The position numbers and the translations under genes are program-made. Shown one piece after another: positions 8,454-16,699 of a DNA stretch of 54,783 nt. The stretch spans positions 120,361-175,143 of the forward strand of contig JAENYU010000001.1 of assembly GCA_016841625.1 (NCBI GenBank). The letters run 5' to 3'. The notes beneath the pieces are model-generated. The model worked only from the letters and a program-made list of their open reading frames with translations, made no database searches and had not been told where the DNA came from. How positions within the stretch are numbered: the stretch's first letter is position 1; every line of letters starts with the position of its first letter. The stretch comes from Methanobacteriota archaeon. GTDB taxonomy: Archaea; Halobacteriota; Methanosarcinia; Methanosarcinales; Methanosarcinaceae.

Positions 8454-9260
8454 ATGAACAAATGGTTAAAAGTTATCGGTGCATTTGCTTTGTTTCTTGT
8501 TGTGTTATTCGCCCTGGTGGGACATCAATCAACTAAAACTTATGAAGACAGCCTCGTGAGTAATTACGAATATGATATAAGCATCACAGCCGACAGTTCC
8601 CTGGAAAACGTAACCCTGTATTTGCCTGTTCCTGTTTTTGCAAACGAATCCGCGGTCTGGGTGGAGATCGTGAGCGGTGATTATTACAATAAGCCTTCGG
8701 ACTGGAATCTCAGCCTCGAGGATACCAGGCACGGGTTAATGCTCAAAATCGAAGCTGGCGAAATTAAGCCGGTTTATCATTCCCTTCCTATTCCCATCCC
8801 CGAACCCGAGGGCCCTGAAAGCGAGCTTCCGGAGGAAGGGCAGTTCGCGGAATCTCCCGAGTACTCGGTAGAAACCCCTGTCCTTGTCCCTGTTGACTTT
8901 GGAACCTCTCTGAAGGCTGACCATCTGATTAATACGAGGTCTCCTGAAGGTAATGAACCCTTACTGCTGCCCAGATATAAGCTCAGGATCTCCGAAAAAG
9001 GTCCTACAGTTCCTCCCCCCGAGCACATTAATCCTGAATATTTTGATTATGAAAGCCGGGTATATGCACAGTATGACAGCTCTCCTGAGGCCGAGGTCCA
9101 GATCTCGGTTTCTTTGAGGGGTTCGAATGAGTGGTGGATTTACGGCTGGAAGTATAATGAATACAGTGACAGGGTAACTGCCCGGCTGATCGGCCCGCAG
9201 GACGGCTGGAGTCCGGCAGATGGAGATTTTATCACGGGAGAAGGGGTTTACAGGGAATGA
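8454..9260 (+). CDS. Membrane-anchored extracytoplasmic protein of unknown function
   Basis: About 268 residues. An N-terminal hydrophobic segment (about 6-23, VIGAFALFLVVLFALVG) follows a short basic start and should act as an uncleaved anchor or signal peptide. The rest is polar, with a Pro/Glu-rich stretch (IPIPEPEGPESELPEE) and a C-terminal region rich in Trp and Tyr (SNEWWIYGWKYNEYS). I do not recognise a domain. The ATG at 8454 is preferred over GTG at 8445 because GGTG (8444-8447) then serves as ribosome binding site. The last four bases overlap a possible small gene (ATGA at 9257-9260). Confidence 0.75.
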   Translation: MNKWLKVIGAFALFLVVLFALVGHQSTKTYEDSLVSNYEYDISITADSSLENVTLYLPVPVFANESAVWVEIVSGDYYNKPSDWNLSLEDTRHGLMLKIEAGEIKPVYHSLPIPIPEPEGPESELPEEGQFAESPEYSVETPVLVPVDFGTSLKADHLINTRSPEGNEPLLLPRYKLRISEKGPTVPPPEHINPEYFDYESRVYAQYDSSPEAEVQISVSLRGSNEWWIYGWKYNEYSDRVTARLIGPQDGWSPADGDFITGEGVYRE

Positions 9261-9442
9261 CCCCCCCCGTTTTTGATTCTTTTCGGAAAATAACAGATGA
9301 TATCGAAAATGAGAAAGAAAGGCATCTCTTTTCAGGCCAGAGTAGTTTTTATGGTCTGGAAGGCTTCGAACCTGAAAGGAATTGGGTTTGGGATACAACA
9401 GTTTGGTATATGAATCGGGTGAAATATATATCCAAAAAATAA
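9257..9442 (+). CDS. Possible small protein coupled to the upstream surface protein
   Basis: A 61-residue reading frame begins at an ATGA overlap with the preceding gene and runs to TAA. It is hydrophilic, with a Trp/Tyr-containing C-terminus (NWVWDTTVWYMNRVKYISKK). A run of eight C directly after the start raises the chance of a frameshift history, so it could be the 3' part of the upstream gene or of a lost gene. No family is recognised. Confidence 0.4.
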   Translation: MTPPVFDSFRKITDDIENEKERHLFSGQSSFYGLEGFEPERNWVWDTTVWYMNRVKYISKK

Positions 9443-9562
9443 AGAAGGCTGCAAAAACTCCGCCCGGCGACTGGTGCAAAAGTGTTGGCTTGAATTTCGG
9501 CCCTCATTATTTTTTGAATCTCAGGTCAACTCAGGAATGAGTTAATTGGAATGTATATGTAC

Positions 9563-9895
9563 TTACTCTTCATCCCCTGCGCAGCCGCAGGAAACGTTTC
9601 CTTTCAAAATCTCTCTCCAGTCCCCGATAACATCGTGGGTCCAGCAGTCGTCGGCACCTGCGGCTTCCCGCATTACCAGGGCAAAGATGTAGGAAAGTTC
9701 CTTGACCGTGGCCCCGGCTTCGAGGGCACCTTTGAAGTGCTTCAGGACGCAGGGTTTTGACCTGCCTTTGATCGAGAGGGCAAAGCAAATAAACTGATAG
9801 GTCTTTTCGTCAATCATCCGTTTTTCGGCGTAGAGCTCATCGATTTCGTCCAGCTTCTGGGTGAACTCAGGAAAAAATTCTTCCAGCATTTTCAT
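9563..9895 (-). CDS. Carboxymuconolactone decarboxylase / AhpD-like protein
   Basis: A 110-residue all-helical protein of the CMD family. The diagnostic segment KPCVLKHFKGALEAGAT keeps the second Cys and the His of the AhpD-type CxxCxxxH motif, but the first Cys is a Ser (RSKPC), so the usual redox disulfide at this site cannot form. A second region, LVMREAAGADDCWTHDV, and C-terminal CGC add other cysteines. The family includes peroxidase-linked reductants and true decarboxylases. With one motif Cys missing, the activity here is uncertain. It stands alone, convergent with the preceding surface-protein gene. Confidence 0.82.
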   Translation of the reverse strand: MKMLEEFFPEFTQKLDEIDELYAEKRMIDEKTYQFICFALSIKGRSKPCVLKHFKGALEAGATVKELSYIFALVMREAAGADDCWTHDVIGDWREILKGNVSCGCAGDEE

Positions 9896-10252
9896 GGGGG
9901 TAGCTCCTTTTTTGGTGTTGGTTTGTTCGAAAGGTTCACGCTGTTAAGGTGATATACTTATTATGATATTTTTATTATTTAAGGCTTGTTTCAAAGATAT
10001 TTGAAATCAATCTTGTGGGATTTTCAGGAATCTGAGCCTGGCTTTTTTTCTCTCTTTTGGGTCGAATTTCGGGTCCTCATCAGTCCCGGTTTTTTCTGTA
10101 TCCCTTTCTGTTTTTAATTTATCCTTAAGTTTCAGCCATCTTTTTTACTATTTCTAAGTGGTGGAGGATCGAACCCACAATAGTTATCTGTGCTGCAGAC
10201 AAAAAGCCAGAGGGTACAAAAATTAATCACTTTGCAAACTCAGGGGGAAAAC
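9896..10252. other. Divergent spacer between the CMD and aldo/keto reductase genes
   Basis: This is AT-rich sequence without a supported gene. TTATTATGATATTTTTATTATTTAAGG (starting near 9958) could hold a promoter for either side. No repeat array is seen. Confidence 0.5.
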
Positions 10253-11389
10253 ATGCTATACCGGAAATTCGGCCAGACTTCTGAAAAGGTTTCAATCCTC
10301 GGCTTCGGATGCATGAGGTTTCCGATAATCGGGGGGGACGACTCAAAGATCGATGAGGGAAGAGCAACAAAAATGGTCCGCTACGCCATCGATAGCGGTG
10401 TCAATTATATCGATACTGCCTATCCCTATCACAGGGGCATGAGCGAGCCTTTTGTAGGGAAAGTGCTGCAGGACGGGTACAGGGAAAAGGTCTATCTTGC
10501 AACAAAACTCCCGAGCTGGCTTATCAGGAGCCGGGAGGACATGGACCGCTACCTTGACGAGCAGCTCGAAAAGCTCCGAACCAATTACATTGATTTCTAT
10601 CTGGTGCACGGGCTTAACAGGGACTTCTGGGAAAACGTAAAAAAACACGGGATTTTCGATTTCCTGGACTCCGCCCTCAGGGACGGGAGGATCAGGTATG
10701 CAGGTTTTTCTTTTCACGACGACCCTGAAGTTTTCAAGGAAATCGTTGACTCCTACCCCTGGACCTTCTGCCAGATCCAGTTCAACTATATGGACGAGGA
10801 TTACCAGGCGGGTAAAGAAGGCTTGATGTACGCGGCTTCAAGGGGTCTCGGACTTGTTATTATGGAACCCCTGCGCGGAGGCAGCCTGGTCTCAAGTGTC
10901 CCTCCTGAGGTTCAGGAAATCTGGGCATCGGCAGAGGTCAGAAGGAGCCCTGCAGAGTGGGGGCTGCGCTACCTCTGGGACTATCCCGAGATCAGCGTTG
11001 TCCTTAGCGGGATGTCGGATATGGCGCAGGTGGAAGAAAACATAAGGGTTGCGGATGGAGGTTACTCGAATTCTCTTACTGAAGCCGAAAAAGCTGTGAT
11101 CGCCAGAGCCAGGGAAATCTACGAATCCCGGATGAAGGTTAACTGTACAGGCTGCAGGTACTGCATGCCCTGTCCGGAAGGCGTGAATATTTCCCAGAAC
11201 TTCAAGCACCTGAACAATGCGGCAATGTTCGATGACCCGGAAGGGGCCAGAAAGGTCTACAGGATCTTAGTGCCTGAAGACAGGTGGGCTTCCAACTGCA
11301 CGGAATGCGGGCAGTGTGAAGAAAGGTGCCCCCAGCAGATTCCGATCCGGAAAATGTTGAAAGAGGTTGTTAGGTTGTTCGAGGAATGA
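10253..11389 (+). CDS. Aldo/keto reductase with C-terminal ferredoxin-like Fe-S clusters
   Basis: About 378 residues. The N-terminal TIM-barrel aldo/keto reductase domain shows the catalytic Asp-Tyr in YIDTAYPYHRG, Lys in LATKLPSW and His in FYLVHGLNR. The C-terminal 85 residues carry two ferredoxin-like cysteine sets, CTGCRYCMPCP and CTECGQCEERCP, consistent with electron transfer through [4Fe-4S] clusters. This architecture is common in anaerobes, where the substrate is rarely known. The ATG at 10253 is chosen because GGGGGA lies just upstream; a GTG at 10190 in frame lacks such support. The 3' end overlaps the convergent methyltransferase gene by 20 bases. Confidence 0.9.
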   Translation: MLYRKFGQTSEKVSILGFGCMRFPIIGGDDSKIDEGRATKMVRYAIDSGVNYIDTAYPYHRGMSEPFVGKVLQDGYREKVYLATKLPSWLIRSREDMDRYLDEQLEKLRTNYIDFYLVHGLNRDFWENVKKHGIFDFLDSALRDGRIRYAGFSFHDDPEVFKEIVDSYPWTFCQIQFNYMDEDYQAGKEGLMYAASRGLGLVIMEPLRGGSLVSSVPPEVQEIWASAEVRRSPAEWGLRYLWDYPEISVVLSGMSDMAQVEENIRVADGGYSNSLTEAEKAVIARAREIYESRMKVNCTGCRYCMPCPEGVNISQNFKHLNNAAMFDDPEGARKVYRILVPEDRWASNCTECGQCEERCPQQIPIRKMLKEVVRLFEE

Positions 11390-12224
11390 TTTCCTTTTGC
11401 TTCTTTCCCCTGCCTTTGAAAAAAGTATAGCAGAATGTCCCGTCCGGTCCTGCGGTTTCGTGAAGTTCCTCGATTCCTTTTTCCCACTTTTTTTTGTCCG
11501 TTATTCCCATTTCAAGGGCCTGTTCTTTTACTCCCTCTACCATGGGGATGATGGTCTTCCGGATAAAGCCATCTACAAGTTCCGGTTTGCTTGAATCGAC
11601 ATAGACCATCCTGGGCTCGACTTTCACGTCTTTGAATCCTGCCTCCCGCAGGAGGGGGTAAAGCTTTCTTCCGATAAGGGAATCCCCGGCCATGTGTGCC
11701 TGTACCTTGATAAGGCAGTTCCAGGCTTCAACACCCATTTTTCCTTCCGGGTAGAAGTAACAGGACCCGTGGTCTCCCTCAACAACGGTAATCGTGCCCC
11801 CAGGTTTCAGGACATTTTTCAGATTTTCAAAGGCTTTTAACGGTTCCTGAAGGTGTTCAAGCACAAAACAGACAAAAACGTGGTCAAAGCTTTCTTCTTC
11901 GAAGGGAAGGGAGAAAATGTCTGCCTGCCGGAAGGAGACGTTTGAGATCCTTTCCTTTTCCACTTTTTCCCTGGCTTTTCCAAGGGAATCCGGGGAAATG
12001 TCAACCGAAGTAATTTCAGCTTCAGGGTTATTTTTCGCCAGGATCACTGTCTGTGCCCCTACCCCGCAGCCTGCTTCCAGCACCTTTGCCCCGGCAGGGT
12101 AGACTGTGTCGTGGTAGAGGAGTTTTTCGAGTGTGCCGGCCTGGTCAGCCAGGCGGGAAGATTCCCTTTCAGAATATCCGTGGACGTAATCAGCCATCGT
12201 TTTCACTTCTTCTCTATCGGGCAT
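11370..12224 (-). CDS. Class I SAM-dependent methyltransferase
   Basis: A 284-residue Rossmann-fold methyltransferase. Motif I is VLEAGCGVGAQT, the acidic residue of motif II is in ITSVDISPDSL, motif III-like sequence is FRQADIFSLPFEEESFDHVFVCFVLEHL, and KPGGTITVVEGDHG completes the core. The C-terminal 110 residues are family-specific and may form the substrate pocket. The substrate is not evident. An in-frame ATG at 12197 (MADYVHG) is an alternative start. It converges with the aldo/keto reductase gene with a 20-bp tail overlap. Confidence 0.85.
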   Translation of the reverse strand: MPDREEVKTMADYVHGYSERESSRLADQAGTLEKLLYHDTVYPAGAKVLEAGCGVGAQTVILAKNNPEAEITSVDISPDSLGKAREKVEKERISNVSFRQADIFSLPFEEESFDHVFVCFVLEHLQEPLKAFENLKNVLKPGGTITVVEGDHGSCYFYPEGKMGVEAWNCLIKVQAHMAGDSLIGRKLYPLLREAGFKDVKVEPRMVYVDSSKPELVDGFIRKTIIPMVEGVKEQALEMGITDKKKWEKGIEELHETAGPDGTFCYTFFKGRGKKQKEIIPRTT

Positions 12225-12295
12225 TTTTTTACTAATGGTTTAAATCAAAACACAACACGTAAAACATAAATAAGTTCCTTAGAAATCCTGAATCT

Positions 12296-12612
12296 ATGGA
12301 ATAAATAAAATCAGCTCCTGTAAAACCGGGCATCTCTTATGATGATTTCGAAAAGATCGACATCCGGGCAGGACAATAGAACTCGTTGAAGATGTCCCGA
12401 AGTCCGATAAACTGGTCAAACTCAATGTTCGGTTTCGGAGCCCATAAACGCACAATCCTGACCGGCATGAAGCAGGAAAGGGAAAACCCTGAGGAAATAG
12501 AAGGCATGCAGGGCTTTTTCCTTGTGAACCTCGAACCCGGAAAAATGATGGGTATGCTTTCCGAAGGCATGATTCTTGATATCGGGTATTCTGACGGGAT
12601 TTTGCCTGTGCT
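12296..12612 (+). pseudogene. Broken tRNA-binding-domain gene (MetRS beta / CsaA type)
   Basis: The conceptual product reads ISYDDFEKIDIRAGQ, then IELVEDVPKSDKLVKLNV, then GAHKRTILTGMKQ and GFFLVNLEPGKMMGMLSEGM. This is the oligonucleotide-binding fold found at the C-terminus of methionyl-tRNA synthetase and in CsaA-like proteins. Four lesions are visible. Codon 3 is TAA (12302-12304). About one base is lost at 12376-12380. A compensating gain follows about 50 bases later, restoring the first frame. The C-terminal end is missing where the convergent lipoprotein gene begins. It is clearly non-functional as written. A functional copy is presumably elsewhere in the genome. Confidence 0.85.
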
Positions 12613-12623
12613 GTGTCTTGTGC

Positions 12624-13052
12624 TTATCTTATACCCGTGTCGATTGAAATATCAAGATATGTTGTTTCTCCTGGGGAAATCCGGATTTCTGCGGGCAGGG
12701 CTGCCGTCCTGTCTATTCCCAGGGGCTTCATTTCAACGATGTATACCCCTGTTTCAAGCTCCGTTTTTATGTGCCCGTCCGGGTCCGGGCTGAGTTCTTT
12801 GACAGCTTTTTCCCGGTTTTTGGCATATATCTGAATTGTTCTTGCGGAATATATTTCGGCTTTTTGTTCTTCCGGGATATCACAGGGTTCTACGGGACAC
12901 AATGGGCCTATTGTGATGTTTGCCTCCAGGTATCCGGTTTCTGGAGAGCTTTCTGGTTCTTTTTCGAGACAGCCGCTGAAAAAGCCGATCCAGAGCAACA
13001 GAGCCACAACTATCGTAAATCCGATGCAATAATTTTTCCCGTTTTTCCTCAT
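12624..13052 (-). CDS. Small lipoprotein of unknown function
   Basis: About 142 residues. A basic N-terminus (MRKNGKNY) is followed by a hydrophobic segment and lipobox FFSGC, so the product should be a membrane-anchored lipoprotein. The mature part has a carboxypeptidase-regulatory-like feel: GYLEANITIGPLCPVEPC near the start, and later a TGVYIVEMKP segment with short beta-strand-like stretches. It begins with ATG at 13052 overlapping the TGA of the IscU-fusion gene (ATGA, 13049-13052), so it is translationally coupled to the Fe-S assembly gene. No functional link to Fe-S assembly is otherwise evident. An upstream frame extension lacks support. Confidence 0.75.
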   Translation of the reverse strand: MRKNGKNYCIGFTIVVALLLWIGFFSGCLEKEPESSPETGYLEANITIGPLCPVEPCDIPEEQKAEIYSARTIQIYAKNREKAVKELSPDPDGHIKTELETGVYIVEMKPLGIDRTAALPAEIRISPGETTYLDISIDTGIR

Positions 13053-13684
13053 GCCGTAAACACGACTTCTACCCGCTCCACGTCCCATAACGATCCCAGT
13101 TTTTCTGTTATGTCCTCCTTGATGGCGGAGGCAAACTGGTGGTCTGAAGGCAGGTCTACCACCACTCTTATCACCCCGTCTTCCACGGTGGTTTTCAGGA
13201 TGAGTTCTGTCCGGATGATGTCCAGGCCGGTGAGGGGGTTCATTACGTGCTTAAGCCTCCGCCGGACAACTTCAGGGGTAGTTTCTTCTCTTTCTGCCAC
13301 AAGCCCGTGCTTTTCTTCATAGTCGCGGATTGCGGCCCGCAGGCCCTCAACGGCAAGCACGGAACAGTGGGCTTTGATCGGGGGCAGTCCCCCAAGTTCC
13401 TCAGACGCCTGTTTCCAGGTTATTTTTTTGGCTTCTTCCAGGGTTTTGCCTTTTGCAAGTTCCGTTATCACCGACCCTGTGGCGATGTTTGAGGCGCAGC
13501 CGTAGGACTCGAATTTTACGTCCTCGATAACTTTTGTTTCGGGTTCCACCTTGATGTAAACAGCAACCATGTCCCCGCAGGCGGGGCTCCCTTCCAGCCC
13601 TTTCCCATCCGGATCTTCGATTTTCCCCACATTCCTGGGATTCCTGAAGTGCTCAAGCACCTTTTCACTGTACGGAAACTTCAT
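13049..13684 (-). CDS. IscU-type Fe-S scaffold fused to a MIP18/SufT-like domain
   Basis: A 211-residue protein. Residues 1-127 are an IscU/NifU-N scaffold with the three cluster-ligand cysteines: Cys36 in SPACGDMV, Cys63 in SYGCASN and Cys107 in IKAHCSVLA. Residues 140-211 look like a DUF59 (MIP18/SufT) domain, with RRRLKHVMNPLTGLDIIR, VIRVVVDLPSDHQFA and VERVEVVF. They do not resemble the CxxC Nfu domain normally following NifU-N. Scaffold and a putative Fe-S trafficking domain are thus joined in one chain. It lies 42 bp downstream of the NifS-like gene and overlaps the lipoprotein gene. The assignment of the C-terminal domain is by pattern only. Confidence 0.85.
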   Translation of the reverse strand: MKFPYSEKVLEHFRNPRNVGKIEDPDGKGLEGSPACGDMVAVYIKVEPETKVIEDVKFESYGCASNIATGSVITELAKGKTLEEAKKITWKQASEELGGLPPIKAHCSVLAVEGLRAAIRDYEEKHGLVAEREETTPEVVRRRLKHVMNPLTGLDIIRTELILKTTVEDGVIRVVVDLPSDHQFASAIKEDITEKLGSLWDVERVEVVFTA

Positions 13685-13726
13685 TTTCTCACCTTTCCTC
13701 TCTCCCTTATCCTTTATTTTCCCGGC

Positions 13727-14881
13727 TTATTTCTCAACCAGAGGGCTGATTACCCGGAGCCTGGCTACCACTTCACTCATAGCATCGATTACAGCATCCG
13801 CATCTTCCATGCTGTTGTAGCGCCCGAAAGTAAAGCGCACTGAGCCGTGTGCCCTCTCGTGGTCCCCTCCTATGCCCATGATCACATGGCTGGCTTCCAG
13901 GGAGCGGGAAAAACAGGCCGAACCCGTGCTCAGGGCAAAGCCTCTCATGTCCATGTGCAGGGTAATCGATTCCCCCTCCACGTAGTGGAAGGTCAGGTTC
14001 GCGTTCTGAGGCAGACGCTTCTCCCTGCTCCCGTTCAGGGTGACCCTGGGGATTTCGGCAAGTGCCTGCTCGATCACCCGGTCTCGCATAGCCTGGAGCT
14101 TTCGGGTTTCTTCCGGGGTTACAAGTTCCGCGGCTTTTGCAAAGCCAACGGCTCCGGGGATGTTCTCGACTCCGGCCCGCCTGTTGGACTCCTGGAACCC
14201 ACCGTCCATGAACTTGTGGATGGGTGTTCCTTCCCGGATGTAAAGCGCTCCTATCCCCCTCGGACCGTGGATGGTGTGGGCAGCTGTGGTGACCAGGTCC
14301 ACGGGTAGCTCCTTTACGTCCAGGGGCAACCGTGTAAAGCTGTGGGTGGCGTCGGTGTGCAGGAGCACGTCCTTTGCTTCACATATCTCGGAAACGGCTT
14401 TCAGGTCCTGAACAGTCCCGATCTCCTGGTTGCCCTGCTGGACCGAGATCAGGATCGTTTCGTCAGTGATAGCCTTTTCCAGCTCATCCAGGTTTACGAA
14501 ACCCTCAGGGTCCACTTCCAGGAAGGTCACGTCAAAACCTTGCTTTTCCAGGGCTTTTGCCGTGTTCAGCACCGGGAAATCCTCGATCTTTGAGACGATG
14601 ATGTGCTTCCCTTTTTTCTCCTTCAGAGCCGCTACCACTCCTTTCAGAGCCATGTTGCTCGACTCCGTTGACCCTGAGGTAAAGACTATTTCCCCGGGAT
14701 CTGCGCCGAGTCTGGAAGCGATGCCTTCCCTGGCCTGTTCAAGCCCTTCTTTTGCTTCGATTCCCATCGAGTACCCGAATTCGGATGTCGCCACTGCGTA
14801 AGTATCAAAAAAGTACGGTTTCATTGCCTCAAACACCCTTTCGTCCAGCCGGGTGCAGGCGGAATTGTCAAGATAGGTCAT
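13727..14881 (-). CDS. NifS/IscS-family protein lacking the PLP lysine
   Basis: A 384-residue protein of the cysteine desulfurase family with full-length fold and alignment. Retained features are TSGSTESSN, the Asp that pairs with the PLP pyridine (Asp177 in LLHTDATHS), the sulfur-carrying Cys323 in STGSACFSRS and the C-terminal SVRFTFGRYN. Two key cofactor residues are changed. The Schiff-base Lys of SHKxHGPKG is Thr203 (AAHTIHGPRG; codon ACC), and the His that stacks on PLP in the EH motif is Asp101 (SKIEDFPVL). It therefore should not bind PLP covalently or desulfurate cysteine. It may serve as a docking or persulfide-carrier partner for the scaffold encoded next. TusA and DsrE-like genes lie upstream on the same strand. 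Confidence 0.88.
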   Translation of the reverse strand: MTYLDNSACTRLDERVFEAMKPYFFDTYAVATSEFGYSMGIEAKEGLEQAREGIASRLGADPGEIVFTSGSTESSNMALKGVVAALKEKKGKHIIVSKIEDFPVLNTAKALEKQGFDVTFLEVDPEGFVNLDELEKAITDETILISVQQGNQEIGTVQDLKAVSEICEAKDVLLHTDATHSFTRLPLDVKELPVDLVTTAAHTIHGPRGIGALYIREGTPIHKFMDGGFQESNRRAGVENIPGAVGFAKAAELVTPEETRKLQAMRDRVIEQALAEIPRVTLNGSREKRLPQNANLTFHYVEGESITLHMDMRGFALSTGSACFSRSLEASHVIMGIGGDHERAHGSVRFTFGRYNSMEDADAVIDAMSEVVARLRVISPLVEK

Positions 14882-15146
14882 TTCTTCAAATATTTTTACC
14901 CCTCCCAGGATATGATAAAGTTCGGATAAAATTAAGTTTAAGAGTAAATTTCAGATAGTACCGGGATTATTGTCAGGTGCCCTGATACCTCTAAAGAACC
15001 CTGATAACTTTGAGAACCTCGATCACGCTAAAGATCCCTTGCCATGCTGAGAACCCCAATGATGCAATAGAACCCCGGCACATTCCAGAGTTCCGGATTC
15101 CCTGAATTTCGGAAATTAAGGTTCAGGGTTTCAAAGGTCCAGGGCT

Positions 15147-15566
15147 TCAGATAAAGAGCGTTATGTTGGCATCCCTTGCCTCATAGACATAGGTCCCCAC
15201 AGCTCCCCACTCGTCTATCCAGTCCGCACGAAGCTCTTCTTTCTTTATGCCCATGATCTCCATGGTCATTTCACAGGCGATGATCTTTCCCCCAAGTTCC
15301 TTGAAGTCGTTCATGAGTTTTTCAAGGGGAGCTACGTTGGCTTTGTTCATCCTCTTTTTGACCATCCACTTCCCCATACCCAGCATGTGCATCTTGGAAA
15401 GCGGGCCTTTTTCAAGTCCTCCCTTTTTCAGTCTCATGAGCCCCCAGAAGGTGAAGTATATGGAAGCTTCCATGCCCATTGCCAGGGCTCCGTTTCCTAT
15501 TATGAGTGCGCTGTACACCTTGTCCATGTCCCCGCTGTGCAGGACCAGGACTGCCTTTTCCCCCAT
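15147..15566 (-). CDS. DsrE/DsrF-like sulfur-transfer protein
   Basis: About 139 residues. The fold signature includes AVLVLHSGDMDKVYSALIIG at the start, ALAMGMEASIYFTFWG, and KIIACEMTMEIMGIKKEEL, where Cys98 is at the position of the reactive cysteine of the DsrE2-type family. Such proteins pass persulfide sulfur between TusA-like and downstream acceptors. The ATG at 15566 is chosen because GGGAG precedes it; an in-frame ATG at 15611 would overlap TusA by 25 bp. It lies 20 bp downstream of tusA, followed after a 265-bp spacer by the NifS-like gene. Confidence 0.85.
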   Translation of the reverse strand: MGEKAVLVLHSGDMDKVYSALIIGNGALAMGMEASIYFTFWGLMRLKKGGLEKGPLSKMHMLGMGKWMVKKRMNKANVAPLEKLMNDFKELGGKIIACEMTMEIMGIKKEELRADWIDEWGAVGTYVYEARDANITLFI

Positions 15567-15586
15567 GCTCACTCCCTTTCCCGGGC

Positions 15587-15814
15587 TTATCTCCGGATCT
15601 TTATCTCCCACTCTTTTCCTTTTTCCTTGTCTTCGATCCCGAGTATCTCAAGCCCCATTACCTCGCAGGCCATGGGTATTTCTTTTTTGGATGCGGGATG
15701 CGTGCCTTTTATAATCACAAGGTCCCCCGGTGAGGCCTTTTTGAGCGCTTTTCGGCACTCCACAAGCGGGACCGGGCAGGTCTCCCCCCTGACGTCAATT
15801 TCCATTTCTGCCAT
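15587..15814 (-). CDS. tusA: TusA/SirA-family sulfur carrier
   Basis: A 75-residue protein with the hallmark DVRGETCPVPLVE near the N-terminus, where Cys13 is the persulfide-carrying residue, followed by the usual small alpha/beta core (LKKASPGDLVIIKGTHPAS). TusA relays sulfur from donors to acceptors such as DsrE-like proteins. It heads a minus-strand run with the DsrE-like, NifS-like and IscU-fusion genes. Two TATA-like AT stretches lie upstream around 15885-15902. The symbol denotes the family; the specific acceptor is unknown. Confidence 0.88.
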   Translation of the reverse strand: MAEMEIDVRGETCPVPLVECRKALKKASPGDLVIIKGTHPASKKEIPMACEVMGLEILGIEDKEKGKEWEIKIRR

Positions 15815-16089
15815 GCTCTTTCCCCAAAAGCAATGAATAAAGGGAGGTTTGTACTACTAATTCAGTTCCTCCCCTACATTCAGTATATTTCAAAAAATAT
15901 ATTATGGTTTCGTAGTCAAAATCTTGCCAGTGAACAGACTGTACAACTTCCAAAAGGGTTATATTCCCTGGAAAGCGGAAACATTACAAAACAAGTTCTA
16001 GCTTTTCAGAACCTTTTCCGCCTCAGTATGTTTTCTTTCTCAGAACGCTCCGGTTTCAGTATGTCTTCTATCTCAGAACGCTTCCGGTC

Positions 16090-16509
16090 TCAAAATGCTT
16101 TCCTGATCTTTTCAGCCACCCCTTCCAGGTTGGCGGTATCTGGCTCTGCCCAGACGATTGATTTGATCCCTCTTCCTCCGTCTCCTTTCTTTCTGGGGAT
16201 CACGTGGACGTGGACATGGGGGACTTCCTGCCCGGCAACCTCTCCGTTGTTGACCCCTATATTCATCCCGTTAGCCGAAAAAGCTTTTTCAAGGGCAAGT
16301 GTAACTTTTCTTGCAGCTTCAAAAAGTGCTGCAATGTCTTCCAATCCCAGGTCCGTGAAACTGTTAAAGTGCTTCTTTGGGGCAACCAGCGTGTGCCCTT
16401 CGCTTGCCGGGTTGATGTCAAGAAATGCATACACAGCTTCGTCTTCATAGACCCTGTATGAAGGGATCTCTCCTGATATGATTTTGCAAAAAAGGCAGTC
16501 TTCCGTCAT
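16090..16509 (-). CDS. HIT-family nucleotide hydrolase/transferase
   Basis: About 139 residues. The histidine-triad motif HVHVHVIPRK is intact, and the N-terminal zinc/structural DCLFCKIISGEIPS and FLDINPASEGHTLVAPKKH blocks are those of the Hint/HinT branch. These enzymes hydrolyse AMP from adenylated amines. The ATG at 16509 (MTEDCLFC) fits family starts better than ATG 16524. Two copies of a roughly 36-bp segment containing CTCAGAACGCTTCCGG-like sequence lie beyond the stop (16015-16090). Confidence 0.88.
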   Translation of the reverse strand: MTEDCLFCKIISGEIPSYRVYEDEAVYAFLDINPASEGHTLVAPKKHFNSFTDLGLEDIAALFEAARKVTLALEKAFSANGMNIGVNNGEVAGQEVPHVHVHVIPRKKGDGGRGIKSIVWAEPDTANLEGVAEKIRKAF

Positions 16510-16699
16510 GAATTGTATCCCCATAGAGTCTTGGGGGCTCCGTTTATATTAGGCTTCTGTTTCCCGGACAGGAGCCCTGCTAAAAGCTCTTTTTAAGCTC
16601 TTTTTGTAGAAATAGATTTAATGGATTGATACCCAGAACTACCTATATACGGAAAATAATGCCCGTATCCGGAAAAATAAATCTGGAGATTGAGAATAA

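Noticed and set aside
12376-12382. TAG in the broken tRNA-binding-domain gene as a second pyrrolysine codon
   Set aside because: The homologous protein continues in a different frame after this point and codon 3 is already TAA, so it is a frameshift lesion and not a decoded amber.
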